Assembly (NCBI RefSeq): GCF_963082655.1
Contig: NC_081553.1
Coordinates: 34,330,882 to 34,394,881, forward strand
Reading direction: 5' to 3'
Source: Stomoxys calcitrans
Lineage: Eukaryota > Arthropoda > Insecta > Diptera > Muscidae
DNA: 64,000 nt
The notes beneath the pieces are model-generated. The model saw only the letters and a list, made by a program, of their open reading frames with translations, had not been told where the DNA came from and made no database searches. Below are positions 31,799-43,446 of the stretch, one piece after another. Positions within the stretch are counted from its first letter, which is position 1, and each line of letters begins with the position of its first letter. Position numbers and translations under genes: made by a program.

Positions 31799-33077
31799 TA
31801 TACCCCCCCACCATAAGAAGGGCGTATACTAACCTCGGCATTCCGTTTGTAACAAATCGAAATATTGGTCTAGGCCGGTTTAAGAAGGATGAAAAACAAG
31901 TGAAAAATCGTTTAAGCAAAAATGTAAACTACATACAATTGAAGAACTTTCTCTGAAGACACCATTTATCTACAATAAAATCCTAATCCACGCCACTTGG
32001 TTTAAAAATTTGTTTGCTTATAAGTGTATGTCTGTTGGGATTGTAAATGGGCCATATCGGTCCATGTTTTGGCTGCCATATGAACCGATCTTGGATCTTG
32101 ACTTCTTGAGCCTCTAGAAGACGCACTTCTTATCCAATTGGAATGAAATTTTGCACGACTTGTTTTGTTATGATTTCCAGCAACTATGCCAAGTATGGTT
32201 CAAATCGGTTTATAACCTAATATAGCTGACATATAAACCGATCAGCTGACATATAAACCGATCTTGGGTCTTGGCTTCTTTGTCCTCTAGAGTGCGCAAT
32301 TCGTATCCGATTGGAGTGAAATTCTGAACGACTTCCTTAGTTATGACTTCCAGCAATTGTGCTTAATAAGGCTCAAATCGGTCCATATTCTGATATAGCT
32401 GTCATATAAACCGATCTCGGGTCTTAACTTCTTCAGCCTCTAGGGGGCGCAATTCTTATCCGATTTGGCTGAAAGTTTGCACGAAGTGTTTTGTTATGAC
32501 TTCCAACAACTGTACCAAATATGGTTCAAATCTTGCGTTTTGACTTCTTGAGGCTCTAGAGGGCGCAAATATGAACCGATTGGACTGAAATTTTGCATTA
32601 CGTGTTTCGTTATGGCTTCCAACAACTGTGCCAAATATGGTTCAAATAGCCCTATAACCTGATATAGCTGTCGTATCAACCGATCTGGGAACCGAGCCTT
32701 TGGAGGGCGCAATTATTATCCGATTTGGCTGAAATTTTGTACAACGCCTTCTCCCATGATCTTCAGGATGCGTGTCAAATATGGTCTGAATCGATCTTTA
32801 GCCTGACACAGCTTCAATATAAACCGATCTCCCTATTTTACATCTTGAGCCCCTAAAGGGCGCAATTCTCATGCTTCTTCTATGGTCTCCAACATTCAAT
32901 TCAATTATGGTCTCAATCGGACCATAACCTTATATAGCTCCAATAGCATAGCAATTCTATTCTTTTATCCTTTGTTTGCCTAAAAAGAGATACCGGTAAA
33001 AGAACTCGAAAAGTGCGATCCATGGTGAAGGGTATATGAGATTCGGCCCGGCCGATCTTAGTACGCTTATACTTGTT
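31799..33077 (+). mobile_element. HINE subfamily B, with an internal non-HINE segment
   Basis: Left tip TATACCCCCCCACCATAAG (31799), but after GTAACAAATCGAAATATTGG the subterminal block is replaced by ~150 bp of unrelated AT-rich DNA (about 31870-32020). Array units resume at 32035. The right end carries GGTGAAGGGTATATGAG, palindrome TTCGGCCCGGCCGA and ACTTGTT at 33077, directly followed by the next element. Confidence 0.7.
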
Positions 33078-33797
33078 ATACCCACCACCATAGGATGGCG
33101 GTATACTTATCTAGTCATTCTGTTTGTACCACCTGGAAATATTGATCTAGGACCCCATTAAGTATATATATTGTTGATCGTCTCGAAATTCTGATCCGAA
33201 CTAGCCATGTCCGTCCGTCATTTAGAGCTAGCCGCTTGAAATTTTGCACAGAAACTTTATATTGATGTAGGTCGTTGGGGATTGCAAGTGGGCTAAATCG
33301 GTTCAGATTTAGATATAGCTTCCATATAAACCGATCTCACGATTTGACTTCTTGAGACCCTGAAAGCCACAATTTCTGTCCGCATTGTCTGAAATTTTGT
33401 ATGAGGTGTTCGGTTAAGACTTCCAGCAACTGTGTTAAGTACGGTCGAAATCGATCAAGAACCTGATATAGCTCCCATATAAACCGATCTCACGATTTGA
33501 CTTCCTGAGGCCATGGAAGCCAAAATTTTTGTCCGATTTAGCTGAAATTTTGCACATAGTGTTCTGTTATGACTTCCAACCACTGTGCTAAGTACGGTCC
33601 AAATAAGTCAAGGAACCTGATATAGCTCCCATATAAACCGATTTCCCGATTTGACTTCTAGAGCCCCTGGAAACCTACTGCGCCAAGTATGGTCCAATTC
33701 GGTCTATAACTATATATATCTCCCATATTTTAGCAGAATCCATGGTCGCGGGTTCTCAAGACTCGGCCCGGCCGAACTTAGCACGATTTTATTTGTT
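33078..33797 (+). mobile_element. HINE subfamily C, short copy in a head-to-tail series
   Basis: Left tip ATACCCACCACCATAGG joins the previous ACTTGTT with no spacer. About three C-type units follow, then AGCAGAATCCATGG, GGTTCTCAAG, palindrome CTCGGCCCGGCCGAA and ATTTGTT ending at 33797, again flush with another left tip. Confidence 0.78.
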
Positions 33798-34200
33798 ATA
33801 CCCACCAACGAAGGATAGGGGTATATTCATTTTGTCATTCCGTTTGCAACACATCGAAATATTCATTTCCGACCCTATAAAGAATATATGTTCTTGATCA
33901 GCGTAAAAATCTAAGACGTCTGTTGTCGTTGAGATCACGCGACAATCCTTAAAAATAGAGATATTGAGGTAAAATTTTGCACAGACTCTTTTTATTTTAT
34001 TTATTTATTATCCGATTTTGCTGAATTTGGGACAGTGAGTTGTGTTAGGACCTTTGACATCTTTCTGCAATTTGGTCCAAATCGGTCCAAATTTGGATAT
34101 AGCTGCCATATAGACCGATCCGCCGATTTCGGGTTTAAGGCCCATAAAAGCCACATTTATTATCCGATTTTGCTGAAATTTGGGACAGTGAGTTGGGTCA
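33798..34200 (+). mobile_element. HINE subfamily A, left-end fragment
   Basis: Left tip ATACCCACCAACGAAGG, conserved subterminal block (TTGATCAGCGTAAAAATCTAAG) and about one and a half A-type units, then it breaks off near 34200 into unrelated sequence (34200-34390, nothing recognised). Confidence 0.7.
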
Positions 34201-34389
34201 ATTTTTTATGTGTATGCCATGGGAGTAGTGTAATTGTGCAGACATGAAATCTGTCATTACACATTGAGAAAAGAACAGCTAACAGACGTTAGTGGTTAAT
34301 GTGTTGTTTATATCATAGAGGCGTTAGAGCCTTCGCACCTAATATGGCCGACGAGTTATTCTAACCAAATGACAAAACGTGTCAAATCG

Positions 34390-35195
34390 GCTGATTGTTT
34401 TATATGGGAGCTATACCAGGTTATAGACCGATCTGAACCGTACTAGGCACAGTTGTTGGAAGTCATAACAATCTAATATGTGTAAAATTTTAGCTAAATT
34501 GGACAAAAATGGCGCTTTCAGAGGCTCAAGAACTCAAGTCGGGAAATCGGTTTATATGGGAGCTATATTAGGTTATCGACAGATTTGGACCATACTTGAC
34601 ACAGCGTCATAAGGGAACACTTTGTGCAAAATTTTAGCCACATCGGACGAAATTTTGGCTTTCATGGGCTCAAGAAGTCAAATCAGGAGATCGGTTTATA
34701 TGAGAGCTATATCAGGTTATAGACCGATTAGGACTGCAAAATTTCCGTCCAATCGGACAAAAATTGCGTATTCTAAGGGGCTCAAGAAGTCAAATCGGGA
34801 GATCGGTTTACATGGGAGCTATATCAGGTTATAGAACGATTTGGATCGTACTTGGCACAGTTGTTGGAAGTCATGAGAGAATACCACGTGCAAAATTTTA
34901 TCTAAATCTGACAAAAATTGCGGGCTTCTAGGGGCTCAAAAAGTCAAATCGAGAGATCGTTTCGTATGGGAACTATATCTAAATCTGAACCGATTTGGCC
35001 CATTTGCAATCCCCGACGACCTACATCAATATTTAGTATTTGTGCTTTACTCGTTCGACCGCTATCCCGATTTTGGCAGACGATCAAGAATATACTTTAT
35101 GGGGGTATACTTTATAGGGTCTTAGACGAATATTTCGAGGTGTTACAAACGGAATGACTAGATTAGTATACTCCGATTCTATGGTAATGGGTGTA
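34390..35195 (-). mobile_element. HINE subfamily C, reverse orientation, right end missing
   Basis: Units with GATCGGTTTATATGGGAGC, ATATCAGGTTATAGACCGAT and GGGGCTCAAGAAGTCAAATC, ending with GAATATACTTTATGGGGG, a duplicated TACTTTATAGGGTCTTAGAC, and the left tip TATGGTAATGGGTG at about 35191. Confidence 0.7.
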
Positions 35196-35337
35196 ATGAT
35201 TGACATATTTTGAAAATTCCAATTTATTTCTATACTTGGTACACAAACGTTTACCTCCTGAAACATGAAATTGAGGTACATTAATTGGGAAAAGTTCCGT
35301 GGGCATCCGTATAAGAAAACTCCCCATATAGATTTGT

Positions 35338-35444
35338 TGTTGTTGTCGTAAGAGTGTGTTGTGCAATGAGGCGGCAGCCCCTGGCCGATGAGGGACTGCA
35401 TCGTGTTAATCCGGCACATAGAACCGGATGCCATGATTATGCTT
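35338..35444 (+). mobile_element. Short retroposon with 9-bp target duplication
   Basis: About 107 bp bounded by TAGATTTGT direct repeats (35329-35337 and 35445-35453). It contains GAGGCGGCAGCCCCTGGCCG and GGCACATAGAACCGGATGCC. I recall similar GGCGGCAGCC-bearing repeats from other flies but cannot name the family. Confidence 0.55.
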
Positions 35445-35544
35445 TAGATTTGTCGAAAATTAATTAAATCAATTAATTTTTTAATTGAGCATGGCAACAA
35501 TTTTTTGTTTATTTCTCTATTTAATCACGTCTTTATTTAAAAAT

Positions 35545-35920
35545 TAGTGCGGAAAGGCTAAAGTCGGGTGGAGGTGACTTTATAATACCCTACTCTTGCC
35601 CCACAATTATAAATTCGGGCAATGGATATATGTATATGAGAGCTATATCTAAATCTGAAGCGAAATTTTTTGAACAGTTTTTTTGAAACTTGTTGTTACT
35701 ACGACCATATAAGTGCAAAGCCGGCGATATAAATATATGTGAGAGCTATATCGAAATCTTAAACGATTTTGATGAAATCTTGCAGATATAGATCGGTAAC
35801 AGATATTCAGATCAGTAACAAAACAATCCGTGCCAAAGTTTGTGCAGATGGTTTGCAAATTTTAATTACTACGGCCTAATAAGCGTAAATAGTGCAAAAT
35901 ATCTTTCGTATCATATTCTT
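35545..35920 (-). mobile_element. HINE subfamily D fragment, reverse orientation
   Basis: Begins CGGAAAGGCTAAAGTCGGG with GGTGACTTTATAATACCC, like the start of the copy at 676, followed by about two D-type units (TATATGAGAGCTATATCTAA). It ends without a left tip. Confidence 0.6.
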
Positions 35921-35972
35921 TAAGCATTTTGAATATGTCATAGAAAGAGAGTAACAATGAGAACATTAAATA

Positions 35973-36208
35973 TTGGGTTGCCCAAAAAGTAATTGCGGAT
36001 TTTTTAAAAGAAAGTAAATGCATTTTTAATAAAACTTAGAATGAACTGAAATCAAATATACTTTTTTTACACTTTTTTTCTAAAGCAAGCTAAAAGTAAC
36101 AGCTGATAACTGACAGAAGAAAGAATGCAATTACAGAGTCACAAGCTGTGAAAAAATTTGTCAACACCGACTATTGAAAAATCCGCATTTACTTTTTGGG
36201 CAACCCAA
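35973..36208. mobile_element. Mariner-derived MITE, copy 2 (inverted relative to copy 1)
   Basis: 236 bp, TA-flanked (35971-35972, 36209-36210), perfect-looking terminal inverted repeats (TTGGGTTGCCCAAAAAGTAA). Its internal sequence is the reverse complement of the copy at 10107, with few differences, implying relatively recent spread. Confidence 0.9.
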
Positions 36209-37059
36209 TAGTTGGCTCCCCCCCAAATGTTGTCTACCCGGCCTTAAACTTAGTTCGTTTTTCCATTAAATCTTTCCCAAAATAAAAACTCAACTCCTTG
36301 TTTTATTTTTGCAATTTTTCTTTTGTTTGAAAATCGTATATTCCAAGGACCAAGTATGGCCCTTGCATTTATGTCCTTCATTTTTATGCCATTTATTCCG
36401 AAAGCCTATATTTCTTCGTTTTAAAATTCAATTTCAAATTTATTTTGGTAATATTAAATGCTATATGAGTTTCTTTTCTTCTCAAAGCTTTTGTTGTTGC
36501 AAGTTTTGTAAATTATGTCTTCAGAATACAAGCAGCATTACATTTTGACAAATACTTGAAAGTGAATGTAATTGCAACTAAAAGAGACTACATTTACTAT
36601 GCATATGTGGGTGTGTATATGGGTGTATGAGTGTGAGTAATATGCACGTTTTTCTTTTGGCAAATTTAATTTAAACCAACCATATTTGCTTTTGACTTTC
36701 CTGCCTCTTGATATTTCTGCAACGGAAACGGAAGCGATTCATGGCAAATAATTTAACTTATGCCGTTACCACGCCACCACATACTTTGCCAAACGCATAA
36801 CAAGTTGGGTTAAAAAGTTACCACTTAATGAGGTGAATTAAATTACTTATGCATATTTAAACTATTCCACAAATGTTGTAAAACTAACATTTAAACAAGT
36901 ACGAAAACAAATACTGTACGAATAGACACATACCCGTGCACATGCATAGATAGAGAGAGAGAGAGAGATCAGATCTGAGAGATAAAAACCGGAGTTGGGT
37001 TTCTTTAATATGTTTACTAGCCGAACCGGGCTCGCTCCGCTGCGCCTTCTTTAACTCTT
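36209..37059. other. No gene seen
   Basis: AT-rich unique sequence with a GA microsatellite at about 36951-36968. 37021-37058 (GCCGAACCGGGCTCGCTCCG...) is GC-rich and may be the start of the family-E element that follows. Confidence 0.4.
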
Positions 37060-37790
37060 TAATATATTTTTAGGGTGGAGACACTACGTCCTGAATGCGG
37101 GTATCGAAATCGTGCCATTGTAGCCTATGACGCCGAAAACTTCGATTTAAATTTTAATACGATATTCGTATTCTAGTCTCCAATACCTTTCATTTGATAC
37201 CCTTAATGTGCCCATCGGACCACTTTCGGATATGGGTGGCGTTTTTGGGATAAGGGGGAGGGTCCGCATCCACCCGATATCTGAAAATTTCGAAATGAAA
37301 ATGTTATCGATATAGCCTATGCTACCTTCCAGACAAACGCACACAATCTATGAAAATTTTAATAAAATCGTTTCAGGCAAGTATCATAGTCATAATGGGT
37401 CTAAAGGCGTTTTTGAGGGTTGACGTGGCCCTCTATACTTCGATTGGATTTTGCATGCCAGATTTGAAATCTACTCCCGAATACCTTTCATTTGAGCCCC
37501 ATATTGAAATGAACGTCCAATATGTCTGTTTGGGAGAGTTTTGGGGTTGGGCGGCCCGATGGGCACTTAGAATCGATTTTTAATACCATATTGGTATTCT
37601 ACTCTCCAATACCTTTCATTTGATACCTATATTGTCCCGATCTGTTCACTTTTGATTTTGGGTTGTGTTTTTGGCATAAGGGGAGGGTCCGTCCCCCTTT
37701 CGATAGCGAAAAATTATATAGTCTGTGTTTCCTTCCAGACCAACCTGTATAATATGCGAAAATTTCGAGAAAATCGGTTCTGCCGTCTTT
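37060..37790 (+). repeat. Tandem repeat family E
   Basis: Three or four diverged units with ATTCTAGTCTCCAATACCTT-type cores followed by TCATTTGATACC, then GGGTGGCGTTTTTGGGATAA and CTTCCAGAC. Same family as 7636-8283. It leads directly into a HINE left tip. Confidence 0.6.
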
Positions 37791-38830
37791 TTACCCACCA
37801 CCGAAGGATGGGTGTATATTCATTTTGTCATTCCATTTGCAACACATCCAAAATATCCATTCCGACCCAATAAAGTATATATATTCTTGATCTGAGTAAA
37901 AATCCAAGACGATCTAGCCATGTCCGTCCGTCTGTCCGTCTGCCTGTTGAACTCACGCTACAGTCTTTAAAATTAAAGATATTGAGCTGAAACTTTGCAC
38001 AGATTCTTTTTTTTGACCATAAGCAGGTTAAGTTCGAAGATGGGCTATATCTTGATAGCCCCTATATAGACCGATCGACCGATTTAGGGTCTTAGGCCCA
38101 TAAAAGCCACATTTATTATCCGATTTTGCTGTAATTTGGGACAATGAGTTGTGTTAGGCCCTTCGACATCCTTCGCGAATTTGGCTCAGATTGGTTCAGA
38201 TTTGGATATAGCTGCCATATAGGCCGATCCTCCGATTTAGGGTTTTAGGCCCATAAAAGCCACATTTATTATCCGATTTTGCTGAAATTTGGGACAGTGA
38301 GTTGTGTTAGGCCCTTCGACATTATTTGTCAATTTGGCTCAGGTCGGTTCAGATTTGGATATAGCTCCCATATAGACCGAAATCTCGGCTTTAGGTCCTT
38401 CTTCAATTTGGCTTAGATCAGTCCAGATTTGAATATATCTGCCATATAGACCGATCCTCCGATTTAGGGTCTTAACCCCTTAAAAGCCACATTTTTTATC
38501 CGATTTTGCTGAAATTTGAGACAGTGCTTTGTTTTAGACTCTTCGATATTTTTCTACAACTTGGCCCAAATCGGTCCAGGTTTGGATATAGCTGCCATGT
38601 AGACTGATTTTTCGATTTAAAGTCTTGGCCCCATAAATGGCGCATTTATGATCCGATTTCGCTGAAATTTGATACAGTTACTTATGCTAGGCTTTTCGAC
38701 ATCAGTGTTGTATATGGTTCAGATCGGTTTATTCTTTTATTTTTAGATATAGTTACTGTACTTATTAGCATTTGGTTCAAATCGGAACATATTTCGATAT
38801 AACTGCTATGGGATGAATTTTATACATAAG
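37791..38830 (+). mobile_element. HINE subfamily A, left end and array
   Basis: Left tip TACCCACCACCGAAGGATGG, subterminal block, then A-type units with a shortened unit near 38380. It breaks off after GAACATATTTCGATATAACT at about 38820, just before the right end would be expected. Confidence 0.75.
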
Positions 38831-39005
38831 ATATCCTAGCCAGTACTGTGGTATAGGGTATTATTATTCATTGCATTTGTAATGCTCAGAAGGAAGAGAG
38901 ATAGTCCCAATGTTAAGCATGGGGATCGAATCTGAATCACTTTCTGATTCGAAGTAGCTATGCCCGTCTGTCCATGTTAATTTGTGTACAAAGTACAGAT
39001 CGCAA
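38831..39005 (+). mobile_element. HINE subfamily D, left-end fragment
   Basis: GTGGTATAGGGTATTATTAT, GCATTTGTAATGCTCAGAAG and CTGATTCGAAGTAGCTATGC correspond to the left part of the D element at 13846. No array. Confidence 0.55.
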
Positions 39006-39099
39006 TTTTCATCCGATCACTTGCCTAAGGAACTATCGACCACATCGCTAAGGTCTGGCGGATTGCAGGAGACTGAAAATTTCCTTACCACAATCGAGA

Positions 39100-41055
39100 C
39101 AGGAGGCGAAGGCATCGAAACGGGACCCGATAAACCCTGTGTCTGTGTGGGTGGGTCATTCGGTTAGACTGGGCTCAAGGTGTGCCCCAACGGGGAAAGA
39201 CGGAACTCAAAAAGTACTTCGACAGCAGCAGCTGGTGAAACATCAACGGAGGAATCGTCCACACCGCAAGTGTCCAGTGTTCTGAAGAAGAGTGGTTCCA
39301 CTGCTTTCTCACCTGCCCCATGATGCGTACTGAAGCTCATCATGACAATATCTAACGAATCTTGTGAGGATGAACTCCTGGTGGAATCAGAAGACGAGGC
39401 TAACACAACGTTGGAGGATGTTCTGAATCCTGACTATGGTCCGGTTTCTACAGATAAATCTCTACCCTTGTAAGGCCGCTTCGGCGGCACTAAAGGTACT
39501 CCTGATGGCAGGGGCATTTGACGAGGTTCTTATCCAGAAACCATGGGTGTGTGGAGGAATGGTTCGTTGACTAAGAATTCCGGGATTTAAACTACTCAAG
39601 GGTACGGTGAATGGGAGACACAGAGCTTGTATTCTTGCAAAAAGGAGACTAAATGTTTTTCTTCTTCTGTCGCTAAGCACTGAAGATTTAGTAATAGCCA
39701 GCCTTGAAATAAATAAGTCTCATTACTGGCTGGCTTCCCTATATATGGCACACGATTCAGAGATGCCGCCTCCTAGCCTTAAGTTGAAGGCGGTGTACTG
39801 TCTTCTCTTCTTTGGTATATAGCCTTTAATAATATATTAATGTCCCTGGAAGAATAAGGTGTAAAAGTGGTATGCAGATGATGTGACTATTGCGATTATG
39901 GGAAAGTTTCCCAGTACTCTAAGAGACATACTTCAGGAAGCTCTACGTGCAACAGCGAAGTGGGCTACCGAAAGTGGTCTACGTATAAATCCGTACAAGA
40001 CAGAAGTAGTTCTTGTCAGCAGGTGTTACAAGTTGCCTACAGTGGAACCTGTGTCGTTGGGTGGAGAGAATGTTCCATTTACAGAAAGCGCAAAATGCCT
40101 GGAGGTTTTGCTGGATTGGAAATAGAAATAAATAAGTGTGGATTACACCCTACCTCCAAACTAGATGAACAGGCGGGCTTTGGGTGTAGCCAAAAGTTCT
40201 AGAACTGGTCATATCGAAAATGTTACTCGAACACTGCAGTGTGTATCAAGTGAAGATCCTTGCATTTAAGGAAGTGGTGGAATGGCTAAGATATAATGTC
40301 ATAACGACGATTGGCATAAATATCTTCTCAGATAGCCAGACAACCATTAAATCCCTGGAGAAGGTATTTCTGAACACAAAAACCGCCCTCGACTGTCGCA
40401 GATCTCCTAACGGAATGGCTGAACAGTTCAAAAATCACCTGTTCTGGGTGCCAGGCTGCAGAGATATCCAAGGGAATTGTAAAGCGGAAGAGCTTGCTAG
40501 ACCAGGAACTACCCTACACATTCCAGGAAAACCCACATTCTGTGGGTATGCCTCTAGTGACATGTAAACTTAGTTTTCAGGGCCAGGCCCGAAGGACAAC
40601 GAATGATAGATGGTCATAAAGAGGGGAGCTGTGAGCATTCCAAGACTATGAGGCCTAATCTAGACCTAAAGGGGTCTACCGCTTTGCTGTCACTGGCTAG
40701 AACAGGCGTCTCAGTCATTGTGTCCGTCATGACAGGTCACTGTCTGATTGGATAACATGCTGACAGATTGACGGTTGCCTGTAACCACTTTTGCAGAAGC
40801 TGTTAGGGCATCGAAGAAGAAGAGACAATAGAACACCTTCTGTGTGTGCACAAGCAGTCAGAAGGAGTTCCACTTTGGGCTTTCATTTCTTTGAGAACCT
40901 ATCTGATTTAGACGATGTGAACATTCGGAAGTTGTTGGGCTTTTTAAAGCGATGAGGATGGTTCAACGGTAGGAACTAGAAGGCATTTTCCTTCTTTGGA
41001 CGAAAACGTCTAAGTGAGTCTGATGGCTGACTGCCACTTAAAGCTAACCTAACCT
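39100..41055 (+). mobile_element. Non-LTR retrotransposon with RNase H, internally deleted
   Basis: From left to right: endonuclease N-terminus (39480-39800: FDEVLIQKPWV, RACILAKRRLNVFLL, YWLASLYMAHD); a gap where most endonuclease and RT should be; RT motif C YADD at 39871-39882 with VTIAIMGKF and KWATESGLRINPYKTE; a KCLEVLLDWK motif; RNase H (40220-40567: INIFSDSQTTIKSL, HLFWVPGCRDIQGN); a Cys-rich tail (CVCTSS region, ~40830) and the 3' end CTAACCTAACC at 41045-41055. Stops and frameshifts are frequent. RNase H places it in the I/R1/LOA-type LINEs. 39100-39470 may be ORF1 remnant. Confidence 0.82.
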
Positions 41056-41059
41056 AAGT

Positions 41060-41300
41060 TTCGTATGGTTTCATTATCGGTTTGAATATCGGGGCCCGTA
41101 GTATAACTGCCTGCTTTTAAATTTCAGCGAAATCGAACAAAAAATGCGGCTTTTACGGGCTTAGGATCCTCAATCACCAGATCGGCCTATATGACACCTA
41201 TATCTAAATATATTCCGATTTGGCCCATTCAAGAACTTAACCGGCGTTTAGAAGAAATACGAGTCAGTGCAAAATTTCAACTCAATATTTCAATTTGTAT
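41060..41300 (-). mobile_element. HINE subfamily F fragment
   Basis: AAATTTCAGCGAAATCGAAC, GATCGGCCTATATGACACC and TTCAAGAACTTAACCGGCG match the array and left part of the F-type copy at 48388-49545. It stops before a left tip. Confidence 0.55.
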
Positions 41301-42112
41301 ACCCCCCACCATGATGGGGGTATACTAAGCTGGTCATTCGATTTGTAACACCTCGAAATATTCTTTCTTGATCGTTTTAAAAATCTTAGGCGATCTAGCC
41401 ATGTCCGTCCGTCTATCTGTTGAAATCACGCTACAGTCTTTAAAAATAGAGATATTGAGGTGAAACTTTGCACAGATTCTTTTTTTGTCCATAATCAGGT
41501 TAAGTTCGAAGATGGGCTATATCGGACTATATATTGGTATAGCCCCCATTTAGACCGATCCGCCGATTTAGGGTCTTAGGCCCATAAAAGACATATTTAT
41601 TATCAGCTTTTGCTGAAATTTGAGACAGTGTGTTATGTTAGGCCAGTCGACATACTTCTTCAATTTGCCCAGATCGGTTCAGATTTGGATATAGCTGCCA
41701 TTTTGACCGATCTCTCGATTTAAGGTCTTAGGCCCATTTGATGATTGATTTCGCCAACATTTGGGACAGTGAGTTGAGGTAGGCCCTTTAATATTCTCCT
41801 TCAATTTGATTAAGATTGGTATAGATTTGGATATAGCTGCCATATAGACCGATCTCTCTATTTAATGTTTTGGGCCCATAAAAGCCACATTTATTTACCG
41901 ATTTTGTGAAATTTGGGACAGTGAGTTGTGTTAGGCCAGTTGACATCCTTTTTAAATTTGGCCAAGGGCGGTTCAGATTTGGATATAGCTGTCATATAGA
42001 CTTTCTGCAATTGACTCAGATCGGTCGATTGAAGGTTTTGGGCCCATAAAAGGGGCATTTATTGTCCGTTTTCGCCGACATTGGAGACAGTGAGTTGTGT
42101 TAGGCCCTTCTT
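41300..42112 (+). mobile_element. HINE subfamily A, left end and array
   Basis: Left tip TATACCCCCCACCATGATGG, subterminal block and about four A-type units (GGATATAGCTGCCAT, GACAGTGAGTTGTGTTAGGC). At about 42110 it switches mid-unit into a C-type subterminal block (TTGATCGTCTCGACG), so the right end is missing. Confidence 0.72.
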
Positions 42113-42164
42113 GATCGTCTCGACGTCCTAATTTTAAATAGCCATGTCCGTCCGTCCGTCTGTC

Positions 42165-42610
42165 GAAATCACGATGGCAGTCGAACGCGTAAAGCTAGCC
42201 GCTTGAAATTTTAGACAGATACTTAATATTGATGTAGGCCATTGGGGATTGAAAATGGACCATATTGGTCCATAATCGAATTTTGATTTGATTTTTATAC
42301 CCACCACCATAGAATGGTGTTATACTATTGGGTTGCCCAAAATGTAATTGCGGATTTTTCATATAGTCGGCATTGACAAATTTATTCGAAATCACGATGG
42401 CAGTCGAACGCGTAAAGCTAGCCGCTTGAAATTTTAGACAGATACTTAATATTGATGTAGGCCATTGGGGATTGAAAATGGACCATATTGGTCCATAATC
42501 GAATTTTGATTTGATTTTTATACCCACCACCATAGAATGGTGTTATACTATTGGGTTGCCCAAAATGTAATTGCGGATTTTTCATATAGTCGGCATTGAC
42601 AAATTTATTC
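42165..42610. repeat. Two 223-bp direct repeats
   Basis: 42165-42387 and 42388-42610 appear identical. Each spans a HINE C segment, a HINE left tip and the first ~60 bp of a mariner MITE. The duplication therefore occurred after the MITE inserted. An assembly artefact cannot be excluded. Confidence 0.88.
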
Positions 42611-42786
42611 ACAGCTTGTGACTCTGTAATTGCATTCTTTCTTCTGTCAGTTATCAGCTGTTACTTTTAGCTTGCTTTAGAAAAAAGTGTAAAAAAAGTA
42701 TATTTGATTAAAGTTCATTCTAAGTTTTATCAAAAATGCATTTACTTTCTTTTAAAAAATCCGTAATTACTTTTTGGGCAACCCAA
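42551..42786. mobile_element. Mariner-derived MITE, copy 3
   Basis: 236 bp between TA dinucleotides (42549-42550, 42787-42788); ends TTGGGTTGCCCAAAATGTAA and the complement. It sits in a HINE left end: joining the flanks restores ...TTATACTAAGATAGTCATTTCG, close to the intact HINE GTATACTAATCTAGTCATTC. A partial second copy (42328-42387) belongs to the tandem duplication. Confidence 0.88.
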
Positions 42787-42849
42787 TAAGATAGTCATTT
42801 CGTTTGTAACACCTCAAAATATTGATCTAAGATCCCATAAGTTATTATA

Positions 42850-43446
42850 AAGGGTGATTTTTTTGAGGTTAGGATTTTCATGCATTAGTATTTGACAGAT
42901 CACGTGGGATTTCAGACATGGTGTCAAAGAGAAAGATGCTCAGTATGCTTTGACATTTCATCATGAATAGACTTACTAACGAGCAACGCTTGCAAATCAT
43001 TGAATTTTATTACCAAAATCAGTGTTCGGTTCGAAATGTGTTCATTCACCGTAACGTTGCGTCCAACAGCATCTTTGAAAAAATACGGTCCAATGATTCC
43101 ACCAGCGTACAAACCACACCAAACAGTGCATTTTTCGGGATGCATGGGCAGTTCTTGAACGGCTTCTGGTTGCTCTTCACTCCAAATGCGGCAATTTTGC
43201 TTATTTACGTAGCCATTCAACCAGAAATGAGCCTCATCGCTGAGCGGTGAATGAACACATTTCGAACCGAACACTGATTTTGGTAATAAAATTCAATGAT
43301 TTGCAAGCGTTGCTCGTTAGTAAGTCTATTCATGATGAAATTTCAAAGCATACTGAGCATCTTTCTCTTTGACACCATGTCTGAAATCCCACGTGATCTG
43401 TCAAATACTAATGCATGAAAATCCTAACCTCAAAAAAATCACCCTT
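42850..43446 (+). mobile_element. Tc1/mariner-type foldback element, copy 1
   Basis: 597 bp flanked by TA (42848-42849, 43447-43448). Arms of ~200 bp are near-perfect inverted repeats starting AAGGGTGATTTTTTTGAGG. Each arm carries an ATG and the transposase start MNRLTNEQRLQIIEFYYQNQ (+ strand 42963 on; mirrored on the right). The loop (about 43050-43246) is a reverse-strand piece of the catalytic domain: FSDEAHFWLNGYVNK, VWCGLYAGGIIGPYFF. No full transposase can be made, so it is non-autonomous. Confidence 0.88.
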
